A DNA stretch of 64,000 nucleotides from Shewanella hanedai (lineage in GTDB: Bacteria; Pseudomonadota; Gammaproteobacteria; Enterobacterales; Shewanellaceae). A program made the translations under genes and the position numbers. The stretch is taken from assembly GCF_007197645.1 (NCBI RefSeq), contig NZ_VKGK01000011.1:108712-172711 (forward strand). Direction: 5' to 3'. The notes under the pieces are model-generated. The model was not told where the DNA came from. It searched no databases and worked only from the letters and a program-made list of their open reading frames with translations. Position 1 is the stretch's first letter. Each line of letters begins with the position of its first letter. This document shows positions 44,481 through 53,709 of this stretch, piece after piece.

Positions 44481-46289
44481 TTATTGCTGGAAAGTGTGCA
44501 CCGCTAACCCATCTTTGTCTATCCCAAGTTCATCTGATAGCTCAATGCCTTGTGACAAAGGCTTTGCCAGCAACCCAGCCGTTTTGGTCAATTGCACAAA
44601 CTCATGACGATAACCAAAAGGATCCTCTCCCATCGCCGATTGAGCAATGTCACTGACCTTGGCATAATCTAGATCACCGATATGGTGACTCTGATTAATC
44701 AACTGACCTAAGCCCGCCACCGCAGCTGCAAATCTAAAGTCATCACTCGCTTGACCAAAGCGACTTAATGCAGAGTCTTTTAAGATAGGGTAACTAATCA
44801 GCTCGCTCACCTCTTTATCCAAGGGTTTATACCTTAACTTCAAATAGGCAATCTCTGTGCGACTGTACTTCTCTTCCCCCGTATTGGTGTCGACACCATA
44901 TCTGAGCTTATCGTTCGCTTGATTTGGACTATTGACTAGACTTATCTCATACAGAGCAGTGACTCTATGCCCCGCCCCTATCTCACCAGCATCGACCTTG
45001 TCGTTATTGAAATCTTCTCGATTAAGTTGACGGTTTTCATAACCGATAAGACGATATTCCGACACTATTGCGGGGTTAAACTCCACCTGCACTTTTACAT
45101 CTTTGGCGATGGTCATTAAGGTTGCACTGAGTTCGTCCACCAGCACCTTACGGGCCTCATTTAGCGTATCGATGTAGGCGTAATTCCCATTACCTTTATC
45201 TGCCAGTTGCTCAATCAAATGATCATTGTAATTACCTTGCCCAAAGCCTAAAGTCGTCAAGGCAATGCCATGCTTACGTTTATCTTCAATGAGATCTGTT
45301 AGCCCCTGCTGATCCGACAAACCAAGATTAAAATCTCCGTCGGTGGCTAAAATAACCCGGTTAACCCCGCCAGTGATAAAATGCTTTTGCGCTAATTGAT
45401 AAGCTAGCTCTATTCCAGCTCCGCCATTGGTCGAGCCTCCGGCGTTGAGCTTATCCAAGGCTTGGGAGATGGCTAAATGGTCATTGCCTTTGACACCATC
45501 GAGTACCACACCAGAAGCACCAGCGTAAACAACCACTGATATGCGATCCTGCTCATCAAGTTGCTGACTTAACATCTTAAGCGAGCTTTTCAGTAGAGGC
45601 AGCTTATCCTTTGATGACATTGACCCTGACACATCCAATAAAAACACCAGATGACTGGCTCCCAAAGAGGCTTTATCTTTCTCAAACCCTTTAAGGCCTA
45701 TTCTCAATAACATCTTATCTGCATTGTAGGGAGAGGGAGCGAGTTCGGTGTTAACACTAAATGGCTGTTCCTCTGCATTAGGTGCTGGGTATTGATAGGA
45801 GAAATAGTTAACCATCTCCTCCACCCTGACGGTTCCCTTTTGCGGTAAACGTCCCTGATTAACCCAACGTCTAAAAGTTGAATAACTGCCAGTATCAACA
45901 TCGATTGAAAAAGTGGACACAGGGATCTCACCGGCCACCATAATTCCGTTCGCAACTTGTCGTTCAAACTTATCCCTATCTAACTCACTAATCCCCAGAT
46001 CATGATCTCCATTTGAAGGTGGACTCATGTAAAGCATTCGCTCAGTTCCAGACAGGGCTTTCATCTTCATCATGCGAACACTTGCCTGTTTACCAGCAAG
46101 ATAGGGATCGCTCACACTGGCCATATCTTGGCTTTGTTCATGAACCACTCCTTTGTTTGGGGCTGACTCCGTTGGTTGTTGGCCACTGCATGCGACCAAC
46201 GCCAAACCTGAACTCATCAGTAGCGCTATTGAGATTGTTGATAATCTAAAACCATTTCTATTCACACCGTGATCAGACTGAACTTGCAT
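44481..46289 (-). CDS. VWA-domain lipoprotein, YfbK-like
   Basis: A 602-residue protein. The ATG at 46289 has GGAGAG at good spacing; an upstream TTG would only add four residues. A lipobox-like SGLALVACSG ends the signal peptide. The VWA domain has the MIDAS DxSxS in FLLDVSGSMSSKDKLPLLK (about 215-235) and IVLATDGDFNLGLSD later. The N-terminal conserved region (VEEMVNYFSYQYPAPN) and the C-terminal DUF3520-like part are typical of YfbK. It heads the operon with the ECF sigma factor. Function unknown; likely metal-dependent protein binding. Confidence 0.88.
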   Translation of the reverse strand: MQVQSDHGVNRNGFRLSTISIALLMSSGLALVACSGQQPTESAPNKGVVHEQSQDMASVSDPYLAGKQASVRMMKMKALSGTERMLYMSPPSNGDHDLGISELDRDKFERQVANGIMVAGEIPVSTFSIDVDTGSYSTFRRWVNQGRLPQKGTVRVEEMVNYFSYQYPAPNAEEQPFSVNTELAPSPYNADKMLLRIGLKGFEKDKASLGASHLVFLLDVSGSMSSKDKLPLLKSSLKMLSQQLDEQDRISVVVYAGASGVVLDGVKGNDHLAISQALDKLNAGGSTNGGAGIELAYQLAQKHFITGGVNRVILATDGDFNLGLSDQQGLTDLIEDKRKHGIALTTLGFGQGNYNDHLIEQLADKGNGNYAYIDTLNEARKVLVDELSATLMTIAKDVKVQVEFNPAIVSEYRLIGYENRQLNREDFNNDKVDAGEIGAGHRVTALYEISLVNSPNQANDKLRYGVDTNTGEEKYSRTEIAYLKLRYKPLDKEVSELISYPILKDSALSRFGQASDDFRFAAAVAGLGQLINQSHHIGDLDYAKVSDIAQSAMGEDPFGYRHEFVQLTKTAGLLAKPLSQGIELSDELGIDKDGLAVHTFQQ

Positions 46290-46437
46290 GAGACTCTCCA
46301 ATGATATTCTGTTGCTGGGTTGCAGTTAGGGATATAGAGATACAAACGCAGATAAAACAGAAAGTGGTTAAAAAAGTTTCATGGATGCAGAAATCAATCT
46401 CGAATTATAGCTTGAGGCAGTTCATGCTTTTTGGGTA

Positions 46438-46459
46438 GTAGGTGAGATGAATCACATTT
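46438..46459. promoter_or_regulatory. Candidate CRP site between VWA operon and sulP
   Basis: GGTGA-GATGAA-TCACA (46441-46456) matches the CRP core TGTGA-N6-TCACA at 9 of 10 positions. It is 150 bp upstream of the VWA gene and about 280 bp upstream of sulP, so the target is not certain. The rest of the 46290-46735 gap holds a degenerate sulP 5' copy. Confidence 0.5.
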
Positions 46460-46586
46460 CAAAAAGTGAAAATATGGTACTTTTGGCTAATACCTAATCA
46501 AATTTATACCCGCAATACTGACAAGAACAATGTCTTTGCCACTTACTTGCTGATATAGAACTCCACTTCTACTCAGGAGCGTTAAT

Positions 46587-46634
46587 GTGCCATATAAAGC
46601 TCACCGACTCCCATTTTCCCTAAGCTCTCCTTAA
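46587..46634 (+). pseudogene. Degenerate duplicate of the sulP 5' end (15 codons)
   Basis: GTG CCA TAT AAA GCT CAC ... reads MPYKAHRLPFSLSSP then stop, next to MPHKAHLFSLSLGHA of the sulP start at 46736. The upstream ribosome site is also duplicated. Many differences are T-C transitions. It could instead be a short leader peptide. Confidence 0.5.
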
Positions 46635-46735
46635 GGGAATAAGCTCCAAAGATAGCGCAATCTAAAAGTGACAATGCATCTTCCAATACCAGATATTGTC
46701 ACACCGCTTTCACTCTCTTTTCAGGACAGATTAAC

Positions 46736-48457
46736 GTGCCACACAAAGCCCACCTATTCTCATTATCCCTAGGTCATGCCTTCTATGAGGCGTGCATCAA
46801 GGAAAAGTACAATCTCAAACGCCTTGGACAAGATGTGCTTGCAGGCATCTCAGTTGGTATTATCGCGATACCTTTGGCCATGGCTCTTGCCATCGCCAGT
46901 GGCGTACCTCCGCAATACGGTCTCTACACCGCCATCGTCGGCGGGTTTATCATCTCCCTCACTGGCGGATCGCGATACAGTATCTCAGGGCCTACCGCAG
47001 CTTTTGTCGTGCTGCTTTATCCCATAGCCCAAGAGTTTGGGTTAGCGGGCCTGTTAATGGCAACGGTGATGTCAGGGATTATCTTGGTCATGATGTCGCT
47101 ATTAAAGCTGGGGCAACTGATTCAATATATTCCTGAGCCTGTGACCCTAGGCTTTACTGGTGGAATCGGTGTTGTGATTGCCACACTGCAGCTTAAAGAC
47201 TTCTTCGGACTCTCTATCACTGAGATGCCGGAGCACTATATTGATAAATTAGCAGCACTCGCTCACGCTTTTCCGACCATACAAGCGGCAAGTACCTCTG
47301 TCGCACTGGCCACTTTTGTCGTCATGCTATTGTGGCCTAAACTAAAAACGCCGATCCCAGCTCATCTGCCCGCCATTTTAGTCGGCAGTTTTCTAGCCCT
47401 TTGGCTGAACCAAGATGGCACCATTGTCGAAACCATAGGCACACGGTTTAACTATCCCTTAGCCGATGGTGGCGTTGGTATGGGTATTCCGCCCTTTATG
47501 CCTACATTTGAACTGCCTTGGTTGCAAGATGGTGCTAACCACCAAGCTTTAGGATTAAGTTGGGGCATGGTACAAGCTCTGCTTCCCAGTGCATTTGCTA
47601 TTGCGATGCTCGGCGCGATTGAATCATTGTTATGCGCCGTTGTACTCGACGGCATGACAGGTAAAAGACACAGTGCAAACAGCGAACTACTGGGACAAGG
47701 GTTAGGCAATATCATTGCGCCCTTCTTCGGTGGGATCCCGGCCACTGCGGCCATCGCAAGAAGTGCAGCCAATGTGAAAGCCGGTGCACAAAGCCCAGTC
47801 GCAGGCATGGTTCACTCTATAGTCCTACTTCTTGGCTTACTCTTACTGGCAAATATTCTCGCTTACCTACCCATGCCAGCCATGGCGGCGCTGTTATTAG
47901 TTGTCGCTTGGAATATGAGTGAAGCACCAAAAGCGCTTCATTTGGTCAAGTCGGCTCCTAAGAGTGATGTCATTGTATTTCTGACCTGTTTCTCACTCAC
48001 TGTCATCTTCGACATGGTTATCGCCATCACGGTGGGGATCGTGTTAGCGGCACTGCTATTTATGAAAGAGATAGCCGAGATGACCCGGTTATATGATATC
48101 AGTCAAAACAAGCGTTATATCGACAGTGACATTCCTGAAAACTGGGTCGTATTGAAGATAAATGGTCCGCTCTTTTTTGCTGCAGCCGACTCTATCTTTT
48201 CAGAAATAACACTCTTAGCTAAAGAGCGGCAAACACTCATTCTTTATATGGATGGCGTTTCCATATTAGATGCAGGCGGTTTAACGGCATTAACGAAGTT
48301 GATAGAGCATCTGCAAGCAAAACAGTGCAAGCTGGTTATTACTGATCTGCAATTTCAGCCTATCCGCACCTTAGCCAGAGCTAGAATTCAACCTATTGAA
48401 GGGTTACTTCACTTTTATCCAACACTGGTTGATGCTCTGGAGAAACATCCTCATTAG
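46736..48457 (+). CDS. SulP-family anion transporter with STAS domain
   Basis: A 573-residue inner-membrane permease. The transport domain has 12-14 helices with the family signature GLYTAIVGGFIISLTGGSRYSISGPTAAFVVLL (about 60-93), then PEPVTLGFTGGIGVVIATLQLKD, and the STAS domain follows (WVVLKINGPLFFAAADSIFSEI ... LYMDGVSILDAGGLTALTKLIEHL). This fits SulP/DauA-like transporters of sulfate, bicarbonate or dicarboxylates; substrate is not decided. GTG start after CAGGA. Confidence 0.92.
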   Translation: MPHKAHLFSLSLGHAFYEACIKEKYNLKRLGQDVLAGISVGIIAIPLAMALAIASGVPPQYGLYTAIVGGFIISLTGGSRYSISGPTAAFVVLLYPIAQEFGLAGLLMATVMSGIILVMMSLLKLGQLIQYIPEPVTLGFTGGIGVVIATLQLKDFFGLSITEMPEHYIDKLAALAHAFPTIQAASTSVALATFVVMLLWPKLKTPIPAHLPAILVGSFLALWLNQDGTIVETIGTRFNYPLADGGVGMGIPPFMPTFELPWLQDGANHQALGLSWGMVQALLPSAFAIAMLGAIESLLCAVVLDGMTGKRHSANSELLGQGLGNIIAPFFGGIPATAAIARSAANVKAGAQSPVAGMVHSIVLLLGLLLLANILAYLPMPAMAALLLVVAWNMSEAPKALHLVKSAPKSDVIVFLTCFSLTVIFDMVIAITVGIVLAALLFMKEIAEMTRLYDISQNKRYIDSDIPENWVVLKINGPLFFAAADSIFSEITLLAKERQTLILYMDGVSILDAGGLTALTKLIEHLQAKQCKLVITDLQFQPIRTLARARIQPIEGLLHFYPTLVDALEKHPH

Positions 48458-48487
48458 GAATGCCATTTCCTGTAAAAATACAGTGTA

Positions 48488-48753
48488 ATACCAATCAGTA
48501 TAAGAAGTTGATCTACTCAGAGTGTTTTTTGGCAAACTAATTCAAGGCGAATGGATGACATAATGGTTGTTCCCTTGTGAGTTCATTCAACGCAGAAGTA
48601 GGCAGCCAAAAACACTCCTTACAGGCGAGTTTTAGCGCTTCTGATCCTGTGTTAACGAGCTTAACCGTAGAATAACTATGCTCTTCACTCGTTGCCTTGC
48701 CTCAGGAGCGCTAAACTCTCGCTGAGCGATTAAATCTTTATACTGATTGGTAT
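48488..48753. mobile_element. MITE-like structured intergenic repeat, copy B (266 bp)
   Basis: Perfect 16-bp terminal inverted repeats (48488-48503 with 48738-48753), plus nested stems at 48520-48533 with 48605-48617 and 48625-48638 with 48708-48722. Same layout as 26308-26573. It has no transposase gene. It sits between the sulP stop and the sulP terminator. Confidence 0.85.
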
Positions 48754-48754
48754 A

Positions 48755-48790
48755 AAAATGCCAGCTAGCGTAAACTAGCTGGCATTTTAT
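48755..48790 (+). terminator. Terminator beyond repeat copy B, probably for sulP
   Basis: AAAATGCCAGCTAG-n6-CTAGCTGGCATTTT is a perfect 14-bp stem followed by ATT. It lies 300 bp from the sulP stop. Confidence 0.75.
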
Positions 48791-48981
48791 TAATGAACAG
48801 TTGAGCTCTTTATTCATTTAATTGGCCGCCCCCCTAACTAAATACATCATCAAACTATCATAGACTTAATCAAACTGAGCAATTTGCCAGCAAAGCTTCG
48901 ATTAACAGGCTTCTGTGTGTATAATCGTGCGCAAATAACACCTATGTCGTGTTTTTAAGCTCACCCTACGAAGGAGTATGT

Positions 48982-49464
48982 ATGAAAGTTGGTATCATTA
49001 TGGGTTCCAAATCTGACTGGCCGACCATGGAACATGCGGCGAAAATGTTAGATACATTTGGTATCACCTATGAAACACGTGTGGTTTCAGCACATCGAAC
49101 CCCCCAGCTACTCGCTGAATACTCCTCGACCGCTGCAGATCGTGGTCTAAAAGTCATTATTGCCGGTGCCGGCGGTGCTGCGCACCTTCCAGGCATGGTT
49201 GCCGCACATACCAGTTTGCCAGTTCTAGGTGTACCTGTTAAATCTAAAGCCCTGAATGGTATAGATTCACTACTCTCTATTTGCCAAATGCCTAAAGGTG
49301 TCGCGGTGGGAACCTTGGCTATTGGCGAGCCAGGTGCTGCCAATGCGGGCTTATTAGCCGCGCAAATTTTAGGATGCCAGCAACCTGAAATTTTTGCGAA
49401 AATAGAAGCTTTTCGTCAAGCGCAAACCGACTCAGTACTTCTTAACCCGGACCCTGCTATTTAA
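48982..49464 (+). CDS. purE: N5-carboxyaminoimidazole ribonucleotide mutase
   Basis: Class I PurE: converts N5-CAIR to CAIR in purine biosynthesis. Begins [16 protein letters not shown]; the catalytic His is in [10 protein letters not shown], with [11 protein letters not shown] and [26 protein letters not shown] chose ATG 48982 because AAGGAG lies 5 nt upstream, giving 160 residues; an upstream GTG at 48949 is unlikely. purK follows after 1 bp. Confidence 0.96.
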   Translation: MKVGIIMGSKSDWPTMEHAAKMLDTFGITYETRVVSAHRTPQLLAEYSSTAADRGLKVIIAGAGGAAHLPGMVAAHTSLPVLGVPVKSKALNGIDSLLSICQMPKGVAVGTLAIGEPGAANAGLLAAQILGCQQPEIFAKIEAFRQAQTDSVLLNPDPAI

Positions 49465-49465
49465 T

Positions 49466-50614
49466 ATGAACATATTAGTTTTAGGTGCTGGACAGCTAGC
49501 ACGTATGATGAGTTTAGAGGGTGCACCACTGAATTTGAATGTGCGCGCTTTTGATGTCGGCTCTCAAAAAATCATTCACCCACTTACCCAACAAGTGTTT
49601 GAGCAAAGTTTAGAGCAAGCCATTTCAACCGTTGATGTGATCACCTCTGAGTTTGAACATATCCCTGATGATGTCTTGGCTCTGTGCTGTCAAAGTGGCA
49701 AGTTCTACCCAGGTAAAGCTGCCATTAAAACAGGTGGTGATCGCAGTATTGAGAAAAATCTACTCGATAAAACGGGGGTTCCATCCGCTCCCTATCAGTT
49801 GATCACTCAAAAACAGCACCTCTTAGATGCCGTTTCCCTGCTCGATTTACCCCTTGTGATAAAAACTTGCCAAGCGGGTTATGATGGCAAGGGACAGTGG
49901 CGTTTAAAATCATTAGATCAAGTTGAATCAATTTGGACTGAGATGGCCGGATTTATTGCGAGTGGAACAGAGAGTTTCCCCCACACCATTATTGCAGAGA
50001 AGATGATCCCATTTGATCGTGAAGTTTCTGTGATTGGTGTCCGTGATAAAGAGGGTAATGTAAAAACTTATCCAGTTACTGAAAACCAACATACCAATGG
50101 CGTGCTCACTTTATCCCTAGCGATTGAGATGGATGATAAAATCCAGCAGCAAGCAGTAGATGCGTTTAATAAACTCGCTGTGTCTATGGATTATGTTGGC
50201 GTACTGGCTATCGAGTTTTTTGAGGTTTCCGGCACCTTAATGGTTAACGAAATCGCCCCTCGCGTGCATAATTCAGGTCATTGGACCCAGCAAGGGACTG
50301 CTTGTAGTCAATTTGAAAACCACCTACGTGCGGTTGCAGGTTTGCCTTTAGGAGATACCAAAGCACAAAAGCCAAGTGTGATGATCAACGTATTGGGTCA
50401 AGGCGCTATGCCAACGCAGGTACTAACGATTGATGATGTTAAAAGTCACTGGTATGGCAAAACACAAAGAACTGGCCGCAAGATGGGGCATATTAATGTT
50501 TCAGCTGAAGATAACAGCGCGTTAGGTAATAAACTACTGCAACTGGCTGATATGTTACCTGAGCAAGATTACCCTGGTGTGCGTTCGATGGCGGAGCGGT
50601 TGTTACAAAGTTAA
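49466..50614 (+). CDS. purK: 5-(carboxyamino)imidazole ribonucleotide synthase
   Basis: ATP-grasp enzyme that makes N5-CAIR from AIR, bicarbonate and ATP. The 382 residues include the N-terminal MNILVLGAGQLARMM, LVIKTCQAGYDGKGQWR (glycine-rich loop), FDREVSVIGVRD and the metal-site NEIAPRVHNSGHWTQQGT. It partners with purE one base upstream. Confidence 0.96.
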   Translation: MNILVLGAGQLARMMSLEGAPLNLNVRAFDVGSQKIIHPLTQQVFEQSLEQAISTVDVITSEFEHIPDDVLALCCQSGKFYPGKAAIKTGGDRSIEKNLLDKTGVPSAPYQLITQKQHLLDAVSLLDLPLVIKTCQAGYDGKGQWRLKSLDQVESIWTEMAGFIASGTESFPHTIIAEKMIPFDREVSVIGVRDKEGNVKTYPVTENQHTNGVLTLSLAIEMDDKIQQQAVDAFNKLAVSMDYVGVLAIEFFEVSGTLMVNEIAPRVHNSGHWTQQGTACSQFENHLRAVAGLPLGDTKAQKPSVMINVLGQGAMPTQVLTIDDVKSHWYGKTQRTGRKMGHINVSAEDNSALGNKLLQLADMLPEQDYPGVRSMAERLLQS

Positions 50615-50647
50615 CCTGTCGTGTCATGATACCAATTGATATTATCT

Positions 50648-50683
50648 AGCCGAAATATAACACTTTTATATTTCGGCTTTTTT
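50648..50683. terminator. Terminator after purK
   Basis: AGCCGAAATATAA and TTATATTTCGGCT with loop CACTT, then TTTTT. It may also serve the minus-strand lipoprotein gene. Confidence 0.8.
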
Positions 50684-50695
50684 ATACCGAAAAAG

Positions 50696-51313
50696 TTAAC
50701 CGAAAAACAGGCGCCATAACCAAGAGGAGTCTAAGTCTTCCTTACAAGTATGATATTGCTGAGCATAACGCTTAGACCTGTCATCCACCTTTTTAGCAAC
50801 CTTGATCAACCAGGCTTTCTGGTTGTAAGTCTTACGCTTATACCCCCCCCAACCTTCGTGATAGTTAAGGTATTGGTTACGCGCATCCCATTTTGAAACA
50901 CCATTAATTTTATTGGTTTTGTAGATAAACCAGCCCATAAAATCCATTGCATCATCAAAATTGCTTCGGCTCGACCAAGAGTTACCCGTCTCTTTAACAT
51001 AGTCATCCCAGGTCATGGTTTTAGCTTGTGCATACCCATAGGCATCACTGGCTCTTCCGATAGGGATAAACCCAAGGAAATACTCCATTGGCGGCGCAGC
51101 ATTATGCTTGAATGAACTCTCCTGATACATCATCGCCAAAGGAACATGCACAGGAACTCCCCATTTCTCGCGCGTATTTTTAGCCGCTTCATACCAAGAA
51201 CGATGCTCTTGATAGATAGCGCATAAATTTTCAGGCTCTTTGGGCGGCGCGCTTGCACAACCTGACACGAATAAAGCCAAGAACGCCGTCAATATATAGG
51301 AAGAGAGTTTCAT
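50696..51313 (-). CDS. Lytic transglycosylase-like (SLT) lipoprotein
   Basis: A 205-residue protein. Signal peptide with lipobox VSGC (Cys 19). WGVPVHVPLAMMYQESSFKHNAAPP has the catalytic-Glu type helix of SLT domains (MMYQESSF), followed by AYGYAQAKTMTWDDYVKE (GYAQ, the SLT GLMQ-like motif) and YLNYHEGWGGYKRKTY (NYHEG). It probably cleaves or binds peptidoglycan. The fold is a shortened SLT type; enzymatic activity is inferred. Confidence 0.75.
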   Translation of the reverse strand: MKLSSYILTAFLALFVSGCASAPPKEPENLCAIYQEHRSWYEAAKNTREKWGVPVHVPLAMMYQESSFKHNAAPPMEYFLGFIPIGRASDAYGYAQAKTMTWDDYVKETGNSWSSRSNFDDAMDFMGWFIYKTNKINGVSKWDARNQYLNYHEGWGGYKRKTYNQKAWLIKVAKKVDDRSKRYAQQYHTCKEDLDSSWLWRLFFG

Positions 51314-51402
51314 TAATGAGAATACCGAAAAGCTAAATTATCAAAGCCATAGTGTCACATTGATGGAAAAAAGAAGCAAATATAGGCTCGACAAAATACC
51401 GC

Positions 51403-51840
51403 TTATTTTAACTCTGGTAATTCACAATCATGGGCTTCTTGCTGCCAAATAACAGGCATCCAAAAGTCAGTGTTATTACCGCGGTAAATTTTATCGGTAT
51501 TAAATTTTGCCGCCAGATGATATCGCTGGTTCGTGTCAACGGTCACTGATAACACTTTAGGCGTTCGTGCAGCCAACTTCACTTTTAGCTCAGGCGCGCT
51601 TATCAACTCAGCCAAAGTAAACTCATAGATGCCAGGGGAAAGTTGATAGTTAGGCTTAGAGATAACGGGTTTACCGTTAAGATGGGTAACCACAGCGCGA
51701 TAGAGATCTTGCGCTGGATTTGGGTCTAAATAGCCTGATACAGTACCACAATAACGGCTTGTATCAGGCTGTGAAGCACAGCCTGATACAAGTACGCCTA
51801 ATACAATGCACACTATCGTATTGCGCACTTGAGCGCTCAT
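51403..51840 (-). CDS. Small lipoprotein coupled to gshA
   Basis: A 145-residue lipoprotein with lipobox LVSGC. It contains ELKVKLAARTPKVLSVTVDTNQRYHLAAKFN and three further Cys (RYCGT, DCEL). It starts at the base shared with the gshA stop (TGATG), so it is translated after gshA. No family recognised with confidence. Confidence 0.6.
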   Translation of the reverse strand: MSAQVRNTIVCIVLGVLVSGCASQPDTSRYCGTVSGYLDPNPAQDLYRAVVTHLNGKPVISKPNYQLSPGIYEFTLAELISAPELKVKLAARTPKVLSVTVDTNQRYHLAAKFNTDKIYRGNNTDFWMPVIWQQEAHDCELPELK

Positions 51841-53465
51841 CAGGCGTTGTTAACTTGAGCTTGGTCCTCTAATGAGGGCTCGGCAAAATAATCATCAAGA
51901 AATGACTCGAAACTTTGAGTTGTCTCAGCTTCCATCACTCTCTGTTTTTCAATTGATTCGATCGCGGCAGCTCGGTATTGCTGTTTAACCGTTTCAGGCA
52001 ATGGATAATCATTCAACGTATGGTAATAGGTCTCAGCTAATTGCTTAACCCAGAAGCCATGATCAACTTGAGAGGTTTTAAGCTCTTTCATTACCAAGCC
52101 TGAAATAGAAAGCTCTGGATCGTCAACCGCTGCACTCCATCGTGTCAGTGCTTCATGATAATCTTGCTTGCTTTCTGTATCGAGTAAACCGCATAAACTA
52201 TTGAGTCCATCAAATAGTTCATTCATCCAGCTAGAGAGTAAAATGGGTTGACCATCTTTGCTCAATTCGAGCCCTGGCTTACGACCCTCTAATATAACCT
52301 GATTTAAATTACTCGAAATTTCAGCTTCCTGCCCTGCATCACTCAACGGTGATTCATTCAATAAGCAATGCAGTAAAAAGAGGTCTAAAAATCTAACCTG
52401 TGAAGCTTCGATACCAATTGGACTATAAGGATTAACATCCAAAGCGCGCACTTCGATGTATTCAATTCCCGCTCTTGCTAATGCTTCAGAGGGCTTTTCA
52501 CCATTTTCTGCCACTCGTTTGGCACGAATAGGGGCATAGAATTCATTTTCAATTTGCAGTACGTTCGCATTCAATTGACGGTATTCACCATCAACTTTAA
52601 CGCCTATTGCCTCAAAATTTTTCGAAGGCTTACGAATCGCCGCCTTCATGCCAATCAAGTATTTATCAAGAGAGTCATAGCTGATATCCAACTGCTCTTG
52701 TTCCTTGTTGGTATAACCAAGATCACTCATACGCAGTGATGTGGCATAAGGAAGATAGAGGGTACCTTTACCCATTTTCTCAAATGGAATATCGGTTTCT
52801 TGTTGCTTAAGGAAGGAGCTACAAAGTGCAGGAGATGCACCAAACAGATAAGGTAAAACCCACACCATACGACGATAATTACGTATCAGCCCAAGATAAG
52901 ACTCAGAGATAAAGTCATTCTTAGTCAGCGAGCTACCCGAGAATTGGTATAAGTTATCCCACAGCTCAGACGACACTGAGAAATTAAAATGCACACCAGA
53001 AATAATCTGCATTTGAGCACCATATCGGTAGGTCAATCCCTTACGATACAAACTTTTCATCATTCCCGGATTAGATACACCATAATCAGCAATCGGAATA
53101 TCTTTCACATCACCCACATAACAAGGCATACTCACAGGCCAAAGCCTTTGATTATTAAGGTTTTGAACCGAGAAGGCGTGAGTGTAAGTTAGATCTTGTA
53201 ATAAGCTATCGATATCTCGAAAGACTGGCGTGATAAACTCTAACAATGACTCACTGTAATCAGTGGTGATCCGTGAATGTGTTAATGCAGATCCTAAAGC
53301 TTGTGGATGACTGTCAGTCGCCAGATGCCCTGAACTATCAGTCCTCAATGACTCACGCTCAATACCGCGCTGCATTCCCTGTAGTGCATTACGCCCCTCA
53401 GGGGTCGAGAGATGCTCAATTACTTCATTGAAAGGTTTCAATATATTTTTCTCTAGTTTCGTCAT
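51840..53465 (-). CDS. gshA: Glutamate-cysteine ligase
   Basis: First enzyme of glutathione synthesis. The 541 residues match the class 1 (gammaproteobacterial) GshA family: NALQGMQRGIERESLRTDSSGH (substrate-binding N-terminus), ISGVHFNFSVSSELW, RRMVWVLPYLFGASPALC, and EYIEVRALDVNPYSPIGI. It is longer than E. coli GshA (518 aa) by a C-terminal tail. Downstream lipoprotein is coupled by TGATG. Confidence 0.95.
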   Translation of the reverse strand: MTKLEKNILKPFNEVIEHLSTPEGRNALQGMQRGIERESLRTDSSGHLATDSHPQALGSALTHSRITTDYSESLLEFITPVFRDIDSLLQDLTYTHAFSVQNLNNQRLWPVSMPCYVGDVKDIPIADYGVSNPGMMKSLYRKGLTYRYGAQMQIISGVHFNFSVSSELWDNLYQFSGSSLTKNDFISESYLGLIRNYRRMVWVLPYLFGASPALCSSFLKQQETDIPFEKMGKGTLYLPYATSLRMSDLGYTNKEQEQLDISYDSLDKYLIGMKAAIRKPSKNFEAIGVKVDGEYRQLNANVLQIENEFYAPIRAKRVAENGEKPSEALARAGIEYIEVRALDVNPYSPIGIEASQVRFLDLFLLHCLLNESPLSDAGQEAEISSNLNQVILEGRKPGLELSKDGQPILLSSWMNELFDGLNSLCGLLDTESKQDYHEALTRWSAAVDDPELSISGLVMKELKTSQVDHGFWVKQLAETYYHTLNDYPLPETVKQQYRAAAIESIEKQRVMEAETTQSFESFLDDYFAEPSLEDQAQVNNA

Positions 53466-53609
53466 TATTTTCTTATATATACATGTATATAAGTCAGACC
53501 AGCTTACGTCCTATTTGCTTTCAAAATACCTTACAAAAGGCATCGAAGCGGGACTGATAAAATGATGAACATTGCCCCATCTCGCTAGTTAACTCTCATT
53601 CGACCTATA

Positions 53610-53671
53610 AAGTAAAGGAGTATCTAACTGGCATTAGCCTTTTAAGGCCACGCTTATTAGATACTTTACTT
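53610..53671. repeat. Inverted repeat between gshA and the M16 gene
   Basis: A stem of 15 pairs (53610-53627 with 53657-53671) interrupted by a 3-nt GGA bulge, around a 29-nt loop. It lies in the 244-bp gap; no T run follows on either strand. Confidence 0.5.
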
Positions 53672-53709
53672 AGCTCTTTAGATATATGGGGCAGTCACTC
53701 AAATTACAA

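Noticed and set aside
48632..48817. 61-codon minus-strand frame in repeat copy B
   Set aside because: Crosses the terminal repeat and terminator; no conserved frame with copy A.
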